64,000 nt of DNA from Thalassospira alkalitolerans (GTDB lineage Bacteria; Pseudomonadota; Alphaproteobacteria; Rhodospirillales; Thalassospiraceae). Below are positions 45,921 through 54,071 of this stretch, in pieces. Location: positions 1 through 64,000 of the forward strand of contig NZ_JFKB01000001.1 in the NCBI RefSeq assembly GCF_002115745.1, given 5' to 3'. How positions within the stretch are numbered: the first letter of the stretch is position 1; the number at the start of each line of letters is the position of its first letter. The translations under genes were made by a program, and so were the position numbers. The notes under the pieces were generated by a model. That model saw nothing but the letters and a program-made list of their open reading frames with translations, was not told where the DNA came from and ran no database searches.

Positions 45921-46157
45921 CTACATCGGAGCCCGACACGGAAAACCTGCATGGCCGGTCGACACAGCAGCCGCACTCAGCGCAGGATCAATTGATTCCA
46001 CCTCAACACTGCACTGACCACCTGTATTCGCCGTAACAGCGGCCGCACTCAGCGCAGGATCATTCATGGTTTTTACGACGTTCGACGCCATCACAGTCCC
46101 GCCGCTGGCCATCCATGCATCCATCAAACCCTGTGTCGTGTCTTGCATCTGTTCCAT
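45921..46157 (-). CDS. Candidate class II lanthipeptide precursor, LanA2
   Basis: This 78-residue peptide shares the start M-E-x-M-x-x-T-T-x-x-x-M-x-x-W-x-A-S-G-G with LanA1. It contains the octapeptide DPALSAAA twice, at residues 33-40 and 57-64, each followed by a segment with Ser/Thr and one Cys: T42/T45 to C49, and S66/T67 to C74. This looks like two cores, each behind the same recognition block. An AAGGA lies 7 bp before the ATG. The gene is 99 bp downstream of lanM on the same strand, so it may be read from the lanM promoter or from its own. The protein has no recognised function outside this context. Confidence 0.75.
   Translation of the reverse strand: MEQMQDTTQGLMDAWMASGGTVMASNVVKTMNDPALSAAAVTANTGGQCSVEVESIDPALSAAAVSTGHAGFPCRAPM
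45966..46061 (-). repeat. Two 24-bp direct repeats inside lanA2
   Basis: Positions 45966-45989 and 46038-46061 differ at one base in 24 and encode the same octapeptide. They start 72 bp apart, so one codon-aligned unit of 24 residues was duplicated. The near-identity of synonymous positions suggests recent duplication or conversion. Confidence 0.85.
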
Positions 46158-46195
46158 GTCTATATCCTTGAAATATGGTAAAAAATTACTCTTTG

Positions 46196-46224
46196 AATGA
46201 ACATTAACTTCATCATGCTGTCAA
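46196..46224 (-). promoter_or_regulatory. Candidate lanA2 promoter, shared with lanA1
   Basis: On the minus strand the consensus -35 box TTGACA (46219-46224) is followed by 17 bp and TTCATT (46196-46201), 39 bp before the start. Geometry and bases match the site upstream of lanA1. It would allow lanA2 to be made in excess over lanM. Confidence 0.5.
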
Positions 46225-46256
46225 CAAATACAGATCGTATTCCAACCCGCACTTGG

Positions 46257-49200
46257 CTATTCAAGCATTAATACTGGGGGCACTTGATCCGGGGCTGCGA
46301 TTTCAAGAAGAACTTGACCAATTCCGGCCAGCCCCTGCATCAGACCGGTTTGAAGCGTCTTGTCCCTTGCTATCAACCCCACAGCCCTGTCGGATGCATT
46401 CGGGCCAACAGAAGCCTCGACGCGCCGCAACCATGCCGCGATACGTGACAACAGAACATTATCAAGATTTTTGGGACCAAGCCCCAAACGCCTCGCATAT
46501 GCCAACATCGACAATCGCCCGGCATGTCCACAACAAATATTGTCTCGCCCGCCATCAGGAACAGACATGACAGATGCGATGGCTATCTCAATCTCGGCCC
46601 GAACAGACGCATTATCAAAAATATGAAGTGTTGCCATCCGTGCCAAACCAACACCAGCAGCACCGTGACACCACTGAATCGGATCAGGATTGGCCGCCCC
46701 GGATCGCAAATCCGGCCATCCATTCATCGCGGGATCAAACAGACCACGCTCAAAATCCAGACCCTTTTGCGCCGCGACAAGAAAGGCCTTTTCACCACTG
46801 GCATGATATAATTTAAAAAGGGCGCAAATCGTACCGGCAGCACCGTGTGACATCCCGGCCAGGGCTGGCATATTTTCAGCTTTCCAATTGGCCGGATCAT
46901 CCGGAAGATGACGACCACACTGAATGGCCCGGTCCAGTACTGCCTGATTGCCCGTCGCATCATAAAGAGCAAGAAGTGCCAAAATGGCACCGGCAACACC
47001 GCTAATCACATCAAGCGTCCCGTCAGACGCAATCGCGTTGCCATCAATATACGCCGACACCGACACCGCTTCATCCAGAAGTTCCGGCGCATCAAGCAGC
47101 TTCGCACATCGTGTCAGGACATAAACAAAACCACCAAGACCATCAAAGCCACCAATGGTCCGCAATGCATCACCCCCGCCTTCCCGTGCGGCATGACGCG
47201 GGGCGGCAAGGGCCGCAAAAGACATGTCACGCCATCTTGATGCCCCATCAACCGCATGACAGCTCGCAAAAAACAACGCGACCCCGGCAGTGCCGCCATA
47301 CAGCCCATCCCCCATTACGGATACTTCAAGCCCTTTACCATGCCCGGCCACATCCGCGATCAGCCATGTCGCACTATCGCCGGATATAATCGCCTGATCC
47401 GCAAGGTCGGTTGCGATAGCAAGGGCGGCTTGTCTGACCCTTTTTGGCAAATCATCTGGCACAACAAGATCCGGCCACGGACGTCGGGGTGGCAAATCTG
47501 CCGGGACATTGGCAAGTATCGCTTGGCGGATGATCGACAGATCCTGCGCAAGCCTTTGCGACAGGTTTTCAATCCGGTCCGCAATGGTTGGCAAAACAGC
47601 CGGTTTTGTCAGGTCAGCCGTCAAAAGAAGGCCATCCGCCCAAACCCCGTCCTGATCGGCCTTGCCAACAAACAGGGGCACATCAAGGCGCGTCATCGCT
47701 GTGCGTTCTGCACGATGCACAACCCATCCCGAATAGGTTTCCAGATCCCACCGCGAGCGTCGGCACAGGCGTTCAAAATTCAGGCTCCAGACAAAACCGT
47801 TTTCCTGATTTTGCGGAATATATGCGGCACGTTCGAGTTCTTGATAATAAGCCGTCGGACGCAAGACATGCCGAATAGACACATCAGAAAACCCGTCCAC
47901 CGGCCCACCTTTGGCCAGATACGCCGCCTTGTTGGCATCAAGAAACCGGATCGTATCAGAGAAACCGGCAAGAACGTCATCCGCATAAAGCGCAATATCA
48001 GCAGGTTCACCGGCAATCGTGATCGGCAATCCCGACAGCAATTTTTCTTCTTCAACCCATTCACGGACCATGTCATCGTGATTGAGTGACCGAAATTTGG
48101 GCACCCGCACCGTTTGTGGTTTCGCGCAGGCAAGCCCACCGTCATCGATCCAAAAGCCGCCTTCCTGTTTGGACCGTGGTAGAAGCCCCACGGCAAACAC
48201 CCCACCGTCAAGCTGATGCTGTGCCAACTCTTGCGCGTGCAAGGCCGTCGCAGCGCCGTGAAGAAGACGCAATTCCGGTTGGAAAAGAGTTTCCAGATCA
48301 ATCACTACCGGGCGGCCATCCGCCAGCAGAATGTTTTCGTGATGCATGTCGCTGCCTTTCAGACAGTACATGATCGCAAGCAACTGCCCCGCCGCCCGAT
48401 AAAAGCCCGGCGCCTGATCGTATGACAGGCTGGTTTGCTGTTTCACAAACCGCATCCAGCCGTAATCACCACGCGGCCAGACCTTTGCCGCGCCAAGGCG
48501 AATATCGTCCGAAGCTTGATCAAACCAGTCCGAAAGCCCCCGCCAAGCGGCCTCTGCCGTGATCGGGCGGGGCTTGTAAACGATCTTTTCCCCGTTCTCA
48601 AACCGCAGGATTAAGACCATCTTGCCATGATTATGGGGGTCGGATATGCCGCCGGTAATCGCCTGAACTTTCCCACCGTCCGACAATTCAGGAAATTCCC
48701 GAACAAGTCCGGCAATATCGGCTTCAAGACGGTTTACAAACGCGCTGCTGGTTGCAATCCACTGATCAACAATCACCGCCAAAAGCCGGATCATCACCGG
48801 GCGAGCCGCAATCAGATTGGCAAAAGGCCCATTGCGCAATGCACTTTTAAAGGCTTCGTAATGCGCACTGCCTGTAATCTCTGTGCCCAACACACCAACC
48901 GCCTGCCGATAGCTGGTGAAACTTTCAAACAGCGTCAGTTCATAAACCTGTGCCATGCGCAGAATCAGAATACGATCAAGGTCAGATTGGGCATCTGGCC
49001 GTAAATTTCTTGAAGTATCGCGCTTTGTCCGATGACGCGCCCCCACCACAACAGGCCAGAAAAAATCGGCAAAGGGGACTTTTTGGCTGATATCGGGCGG
49101 GCAGGTTTCGGCCTTGGCGTTATCACCCGCAACGATACGTTCAAATATCCAGCGTGCAGTCACCACCCATTCAGGCAGTTCTTCACCATCAGCCAGACAT

Positions 49201-49457
49201 AGATCACCCATAAACGGGGCCACATCGTCTTCGTTCAGACCATCGCGAGCCAACCGTCTAGCAAAAAGGTCCCGATCCCCATTTGTGGCGTAATCACACC
49301 AGTTTTTCAAATTCTCCTGAACCTGATCATTCGATGGCCCTACATGATCGGAAGCATTGGGAACATCGGTCATTACCGGGGCGTATTTTCCCGATAATCT
49401 CTCATCAATGGTGGCTGCCTTGATGGCAATCGTTGTCCAAAACGGATCGACTTCCAT
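46257..49457 (-). CDS. lanM: Class II lanthipeptide synthetase LanM
   Basis: This 1066-residue enzyme dehydrates Ser/Thr of the precursor and closes thioether rings. The N-terminal DUF4135 dehydratase domain has V-L-I-L-R-F-E-N-G-E-K-I-V-Y-K-P-R and the kinase-like D-M-H-H-E-N-I-L-L...V-V-I-D-L-E-T-L-F block. The C-terminal LanC-like cyclase has G-M-S-H-G-A-A-G, W-C930-H-G and C975-C976-G-H-A-G. The CCG motif replaces the usual CHG, giving a predicted three-Cys zinc site as in ProcM-type LanMs. The ATG at 49457 is chosen because AGGGGA lies 4 bp upstream; a TTG 23 codons earlier lacks this. It is divergent from GNAT copy 2 by 86 bp, and lanA2 follows. Confidence 0.93.
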   Translation of the reverse strand: MEVDPFWTTIAIKAATIDERLSGKYAPVMTDVPNASDHVGPSNDQVQENLKNWCDYATNGDRDLFARRLARDGLNEDDVAPFMGDLCLADGEELPEWVVTARWIFERIVAGDNAKAETCPPDISQKVPFADFFWPVVVGARHRTKRDTSRNLRPDAQSDLDRILILRMAQVYELTLFESFTSYRQAVGVLGTEITGSAHYEAFKSALRNGPFANLIAARPVMIRLLAVIVDQWIATSSAFVNRLEADIAGLVREFPELSDGGKVQAITGGISDPHNHGKMVLILRFENGEKIVYKPRPITAEAAWRGLSDWFDQASDDIRLGAAKVWPRGDYGWMRFVKQQTSLSYDQAPGFYRAAGQLLAIMYCLKGSDMHHENILLADGRPVVIDLETLFQPELRLLHGAATALHAQELAQHQLDGGVFAVGLLPRSKQEGGFWIDDGGLACAKPQTVRVPKFRSLNHDDMVREWVEEEKLLSGLPITIAGEPADIALYADDVLAGFSDTIRFLDANKAAYLAKGGPVDGFSDVSIRHVLRPTAYYQELERAAYIPQNQENGFVWSLNFERLCRRSRWDLETYSGWVVHRAERTAMTRLDVPLFVGKADQDGVWADGLLLTADLTKPAVLPTIADRIENLSQRLAQDLSIIRQAILANVPADLPPRRPWPDLVVPDDLPKRVRQAALAIATDLADQAIISGDSATWLIADVAGHGKGLEVSVMGDGLYGGTAGVALFFASCHAVDGASRWRDMSFAALAAPRHAAREGGGDALRTIGGFDGLGGFVYVLTRCAKLLDAPELLDEAVSVSAYIDGNAIASDGTLDVISGVAGAILALLALYDATGNQAVLDRAIQCGRHLPDDPANWKAENMPALAGMSHGAAGTICALFKLYHASGEKAFLVAAQKGLDFERGLFDPAMNGWPDLRSGAANPDPIQWCHGAAGVGLARMATLHIFDNASVRAEIEIAIASVMSVPDGGRDNICCGHAGRLSMLAYARRLGLGPKNLDNVLLSRIAAWLRRVEASVGPNASDRAVGLIARDKTLQTGLMQGLAGIGQVLLEIAAPDQVPPVLMLE

Positions 49458-49543
49458 TTGTTCCCCTTGACCTTTGCGCCGATTAACGCCCTGATAGATA
49501 AAGCTTAAAGTATAAATCTTCTGCAAGAAAAGTTTTGGCGCGC

Positions 49544-50485
49544 ATGGATCTGATACCGGTCACACCAGAAAATGTTGAACGCTTTGCCGCATTCCGCATG
49601 GAAATTGCTTCAGAAGAACTGCGCAGCTACTACAACACAATCGACCTGCCCGCAGCACTGCTCCGTCAAGGAACAGAGTTTTTCTATGAAGATCGTGCTG
49701 GCCAAATCACTGCCGCGATCTCGCTTACCCGAAGCCCCCATCGCGATCGCAGCATAGTTGTCATGATCTCTGCCGATACGCGGGAAAAAGCCCCCCAGGA
49801 TCTGACAAACATAATATGCAAAATCTTGTCTGATGAAAAAGGCCACACCGCAGAGCAGGACACGATCTATAAAATATTCGAAGATGAAGAAGCGCCTCTG
49901 ATTGGAAAAGACCTCGAAGCTATCGGATTTGAAAGAATAGTCGGCAATTATCGATACGTCCGCGCCCCCGGACCACCAAGACCAGGTGAGTTTCCCTATG
50001 CCGAACGAGCCCGCAAAAGGGGCTATGAAACACTAATTATTGATGATGCCTACGTCGCCGCCCATCCGGACATTTTTGAAACACTCGCCGATCTCCTCAA
50101 CCGGGCTTTTTTAAATTGGGCGTCGGTCACAAAGACAACGGCAGAACACATCCGCAGCCATTATGACAAAGATGCAAATGATATCTTGATCACGAAACTC
50201 GGTGATGAAGTTGCAAGCACCATGTTTTGCAGCTTTCTGGGTAAAGAAGTACTGTCGCCCAAATATGCAAGCCTGCGCAAACATTGGGGAAGCGGTGCTT
50301 CGGATTTGATGTCACAGCATCTGGCGCAATATGTTGCTGATCGCTGGAATGTCCCGATCATCGGCTATGCCGATGCGACAAACGCCGCGTCCTGGAAAGC
50401 GCTTGAACGTTTTGGCCTGACGCGCGACCAGGAAATATCCTATTGGGGACGCCGTATCCCGGCTGGCAGCACTTTTCAACTTTGA
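49544..50485 (+). CDS. Double-GNAT-type acyltransferase homologue, copy 2
   Basis: This 313-residue protein has the same layout as copy 1 (44896-45837): start M-D-L-I-P-V-T-P-E-N-V, linker P-G-P-P-R-P-G-E-F-P-Y, then L-R-K-H-W-G-S-G-A-S-D-L-M and Y-A-D-A-T-N-A-A-S-W-K-A-L-E-R-F-G-L. The ATG at 49544 is preferred over a TTG three codons upstream because it matches the paralogue. It is transcribed divergently from lanM with only 86 bp between the starts, so both are likely co-regulated. Its partner precursor may be lanA2. A strong terminator follows. The enzymatic role is inferred only from fold. Confidence 0.75.
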   Translation: MDLIPVTPENVERFAAFRMEIASEELRSYYNTIDLPAALLRQGTEFFYEDRAGQITAAISLTRSPHRDRSIVVMISADTREKAPQDLTNIICKILSDEKGHTAEQDTIYKIFEDEEAPLIGKDLEAIGFERIVGNYRYVRAPGPPRPGEFPYAERARKRGYETLIIDDAYVAAHPDIFETLADLLNRAFLNWASVTKTTAEHIRSHYDKDANDILITKLGDEVASTMFCSFLGKEVLSPKYASLRKHWGSGASDLMSQHLAQYVADRWNVPIIGYADATNAASWKALERFGLTRDQEISYWGRRIPAGSTFQL

Positions 50486-50517
50486 TCACCACTGATCCGG
50501 GGCGATCATACCTAAAC

Positions 50518-50550
50518 AAAAGGCGGGCTGAAATTCAGCCTGCCTTTTTC
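50518..50550 (+). terminator. Intrinsic terminator after GNAT copy 2
   Basis: AAAAGGCGGGCTGAA pairs with TTCAGCCTGCCTTTTT (one G-T pair) and ends in T5. It is one of four terminators with the GGCGGGCTGA core. Confidence 0.88.
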
Positions 50551-50765
50551 GTGCTTGTTCCAAGATGGGACAACCATTTGGGGACAAGATCATAAAGCCA
50601 CCTCATGCCGAACAAACAACTTTTGGTTGATTTTGATATATCGCAAGGTTTTGAACGGTAAAAACCCTAAAACCAGAACCGCAAAATTCATTGTTCATCC
50701 TGCCCTCAGCCATGCATGATAAGAACAATTCGCCACCGCCATTAACTGCTTATTCGGAAAAGAAA

Positions 50766-52448
50766 ATGAGTTTGTCCAATCTTTCAATTTCGACAAAACT
50801 GCGCCTTGTTCTCGTCCTTATTGCTCTTGCCCTTACGATCATTTCAACTGTTGACCTGATCAACCTGCGCGCGACCATGCTTGATGATCGCAGGAATACT
50901 CTTCGCAATGTTGTCGAAATGGCCAATTCGACCCTGAGCCATTATCAGAAACGAAGCCAAAGCGGCGAGCTTTCCGATGACGACGCCCGGGCACAGGCAC
51001 TTGCCAGTTTGAATGATCAGCGATATGGCGGGGATAACTATGTCTTTGTCATCAAGCCCGATACAACGATTGTTTCGCATCCGATTCAACCAAAACTGAA
51101 TGGCACAACCGGCCGCGACATCAAGGATCCAAACGGAGTTTCCCTGTTTGTTGAATTGGCCAAGGCCGCCGGTCAACGCGATGGCGCCTATGTTCACTAC
51201 ATGTGGAACAAACCGGGCGAAAACGGCGTATTTCCCAAGCTTTCCTATGCCAAAATCGGCCCGTTTGGTTGGATCGTTGCAACAGGCATCTACATTGATG
51301 ATGTCGATACTCTGTTCTGGCAACGTGCCATCACCAATATCATCGTCGCCCTTGCCATGCTGGCGATCATCGCGGCGCTTGGTATCATGATTGAACGTTC
51401 AACATCGCGCCCGTTGAAATCGATTACGACGGCGATCAATCATCTGGCCGATGGCAATACCGCCATCGAGATCGAAAATTCGGACCGCCGTGATGAAGTT
51501 GGTGATTTACAACGGGCCTTGGTGATTTTTCGCGCCAACCGCATTCAGGCCGATAAACTGGCACAGGAACAGCATGAAAACCGCCAGGCACAGCTTGATC
51601 GGGCAAAGAATATCGATGCCATGATCCAACGTTTCGAAGCCGAAGTGACCGGCAATCTGACCGTCGTCAATGCCGCGGTTACCCAATTGCGCGGTACGGC
51701 CAGCCATATGATGGATCAATCGGCCGCCACCACCGATCAGGCCACCGCCGTTGCCGCCGCCACCGAAGAAGCCGCAACCAATGTCGATACCGTTGCCTCG
51801 GCCGCGGAACAACTGGCAGCGGCAATTGACGAAATCACCCTTCAGGTTAATCGCAGTTCGCAGATTGCCCAATCAGGTGCCGAAGAAGCCGATGAAGCCA
51901 GCACGATCTTTGCCGCCCTTGGCAGTGCATCAGAGAAAATTGGCGAAGTCGTTGAACTAATCCAGTCGATTGCCGAACAGACCAATCTTCTGGCGCTTAA
52001 CGCCACCATCGAAGCCGCCCGGGCGGGCGAAGCTGGCAAAGGCTTTGCCGTGGTTGCCGCAGAGGTCAAAAACCTTGCCAATCAGACCACACGCGCGACC
52101 GAGGAAATCGCCACTCAGATCAACGATATCCAGTCATCGACCCAGAATGCGCTTGGCGCAATCGAACATCTTTCGGGGCGCATGAACGAACTTAACGAAG
52201 TCTCCGGTGGCATTGCTGCTGCCGTCAGCGAACAGGACGCCGCAACCGGTGAAATTGCGCGCAACGTCGCCGAGGCCGCGACCGGCACCAAAGAAGTGTC
52301 GCGCAATGTCAACGGCCTGCGTCATTCGGCCGAAGACGAACGCGGGGCTTCGGGTGAAGTCCGGGATGCGGCTGAAAGTCTTAGCGACAAGTCACATGTT
52401 CTGTTGGACCAGATCAACAAATTCCTGGCCGATATCCGAGCGGCCTGA
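50766..52448 (+). CDS. Methyl-accepting chemotaxis protein with periplasmic Cache domain
   Basis: This 560-residue chemoreceptor has a membrane segment at about residues 15-35, a periplasmic single Cache domain ([10 protein letters not shown], then [11 protein letters not shown]), a second membrane segment near 200-220, a HAMP domain, and a signalling coiled coil with the invariant tip [19 protein letters not shown]. The ATG at 50766 follows GGAAAAG; a frame from 50691 is longer but unsupported. Such sCache receptors often bind organic acids, which would fit the neighbouring dcuC gene, but the ligand is unknown. Confidence 0.92.
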   Translation: MSLSNLSISTKLRLVLVLIALALTIISTVDLINLRATMLDDRRNTLRNVVEMANSTLSHYQKRSQSGELSDDDARAQALASLNDQRYGGDNYVFVIKPDTTIVSHPIQPKLNGTTGRDIKDPNGVSLFVELAKAAGQRDGAYVHYMWNKPGENGVFPKLSYAKIGPFGWIVATGIYIDDVDTLFWQRAITNIIVALAMLAIIAALGIMIERSTSRPLKSITTAINHLADGNTAIEIENSDRRDEVGDLQRALVIFRANRIQADKLAQEQHENRQAQLDRAKNIDAMIQRFEAEVTGNLTVVNAAVTQLRGTASHMMDQSAATTDQATAVAAATEEAATNVDTVASAAEQLAAAIDEITLQVNRSSQIAQSGAEEADEASTIFAALGSASEKIGEVVELIQSIAEQTNLLALNATIEAARAGEAGKGFAVVAAEVKNLANQTTRATEEIATQINDIQSSTQNALGAIEHLSGRMNELNEVSGGIAAAVSEQDAATGEIARNVAEAATGTKEVSRNVNGLRHSAEDERGASGEVRDAAESLSDKSHVLLDQINKFLADIRAA

Positions 52449-52474
52449 TCAGGCAAACCATTTGATAATTTTGG

Positions 52475-52504
52475 GGCGGGCTGATTTTCAGCCCGCCTTT
52501 TTCA
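52475..52504 (+). terminator. Intrinsic terminator after the chemoreceptor gene
   Basis: GGCGGGCTGA (52475-52484) pairs perfectly with TCAGCCCGCC (52488-52497), followed by TTTTTC. The core is shared with the terminators at 44392, 50518 and 56482. Confidence 0.9.
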
Positions 52505-52608
52505 TGTTTACGATGATGCAAAAATGCGATCAGTTTATCGCGTTATAGCAATATACACCGGACTTCCCCCGCCCATATCGTGGCCGCGGAAACGTCTGGG
52601 AGGAAATA

Positions 52609-54006
52609 ATGATCGAATTTTTGATTGCAATCGCCGTTACGGCGATTGCGGCTACCCTAATTGTCAAAAAATACCAACCACATACCGTTCTGCTTTTGGC
52701 GGGTCTGGCACTGTTTGTTGCCACGGCCATCTTTTTCCCGTCGCAGGATGTTGTCTTTCGCAAATCCGATCCGACCGGCTGGATCGGGTTTGACATCTTT
52801 GAACATATTCACGGCATCATGTCCTATCGTCTGGCGGGACTGGGCCTGATCATCATGGCTGCCGGTGGTTTTGCCAAATATATGGACCATATCGGCGCCA
52901 CCAATGCGATGGTGAATATCTGCACCCGGCCACTTGCCTTTGTCGGTGCGCCTTATGTTGTGCTGGCTCTGGGATATGCGGTCGGACAGGCGCTTAATAT
53001 CTTTATCCCCAGTGCGGCTGGCCTTGCCATGCTGCTTCTGGTTACCCTTTATCCAATGCTGGTGCGCCTTGGTGTCAGCAAGGCCGCTGCGGCGGCCATG
53101 ATCGGCACAACATCGGTCCTTGACCTTGGCCCGGCATCGGGAACGGCCAACCTTGCGGCCAGCACTGCCAATATTGATGTGGCGCTGTTTTTTGCCCAAT
53201 ATCAGATCCCGCTTGCGGCTTTCATCATTCCGACGATCTGTATTCTGACTTATTTCAGTGCCAAATATTTTGACGCACGTGATGGTCACACAGTTCTGGC
53301 AAGCAGCATCGACACAGGTATGGGCGATCCCGACAGTGACGGGGAAACAAGAACTGCACCGGGGTTTTATGCCCTGCTGCCGATCCTTCCCCTGACCCTT
53401 ATTCTGATCTTTTCAAAACTGTTCATCGATCACATTGAAATCGGCGTTGTCACGGCGATGGTTATCGGTGCGCTGCTTGGTCTGTTCCTTGAGATGATCC
53501 GCTGTCGTCATGACATGCGCGCCGTTTTCAAGGGCTTTATGGTGTTCTTCAAAGGCATGGGCAACATGTTTTCGGGCATCATTTCCCTGATCATCTGTGC
53601 TGAATTCTTTGCCGCTGGCCTTAAGGCAATCGGCGCCATCAGCTTTATGATCACAACGGCGGAAAATGCCGGGTTTGGCATTGTCGGGATGATGTTTGTT
53701 GCCTGTATTCTGGTCGCCGTTACCGCGGTGATGACCGGTTCTGGCAATGCGGCGTTCTTTTCCTTTGCCAATCTGGCACCGCAAATTACCGCCAACAGCA
53801 CCGCCGGTGCGGTATCGCTGCTTTTACCATTGCAGTTTACCGCCGGTATTGCCCGGTCCCTGTCACCGGTATCGGGTGTGATTATCGCCGTTGCCGAGGT
53901 TGCGGGATGTTCACCGATTGATATCGTCAAACGAACCGCCATTCCGTTGATCGGCGCATTGATCGTGCTGTTCACCTATAATGTGCTGTTCCTGACGGCC
54001 GCATGA
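52609..54006 (+). CDS. dcuC: C4-dicarboxylate transporter DcuC
   Basis: This 465-residue inner-membrane protein has about twelve membrane segments and the DcuC-type blocks G-Y-A-V-G-Q-A-L-N-I-F-I-P-S-A-A-G-L and T-S-V-L-D-L-G-P-A-S-G-T-A-N. The family exchanges or exports succinate and takes up fumarate, malate or aspartate. GGGAGG precedes the ATG by a few bases. The lyase gene follows 66 bp downstream. Together with that lyase and the LysR regulator it suggests uptake of, or product exchange for, a C4-dicarboxylate-yielding compound. Confidence 0.93.
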   Translation: MIEFLIAIAVTAIAATLIVKKYQPHTVLLLAGLALFVATAIFFPSQDVVFRKSDPTGWIGFDIFEHIHGIMSYRLAGLGLIIMAAGGFAKYMDHIGATNAMVNICTRPLAFVGAPYVVLALGYAVGQALNIFIPSAAGLAMLLLVTLYPMLVRLGVSKAAAAAMIGTTSVLDLGPASGTANLAASTANIDVALFFAQYQIPLAAFIIPTICILTYFSAKYFDARDGHTVLASSIDTGMGDPDSDGETRTAPGFYALLPILPLTLILIFSKLFIDHIEIGVVTAMVIGALLGLFLEMIRCRHDMRAVFKGFMVFFKGMGNMFSGIISLIICAEFFAAGLKAIGAISFMITTAENAGFGIVGMMFVACILVAVTAVMTGSGNAAFFSFANLAPQITANSTAGAVSLLLPLQFTAGIARSLSPVSGVIIAVAEVAGCSPIDIVKRTAIPLIGALIVLFTYNVLFLTAA

Positions 54007-54071
54007 CCTGAACCATACGTGCCAATGCCCCGTTGCCCTTATCTGACGCCACCAAATACGAGCAAATTGAC

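Noticed and set aside
44485..46157. A-S-G-G at residues 17-20 of both precursors as a double-glycine cleavage site
   Set aside because: It lies too near the N-terminus, lacks the hydrophobic residues expected at -4 and -7, and no C39 peptidase is present; it may instead be part of the LanM recognition region.
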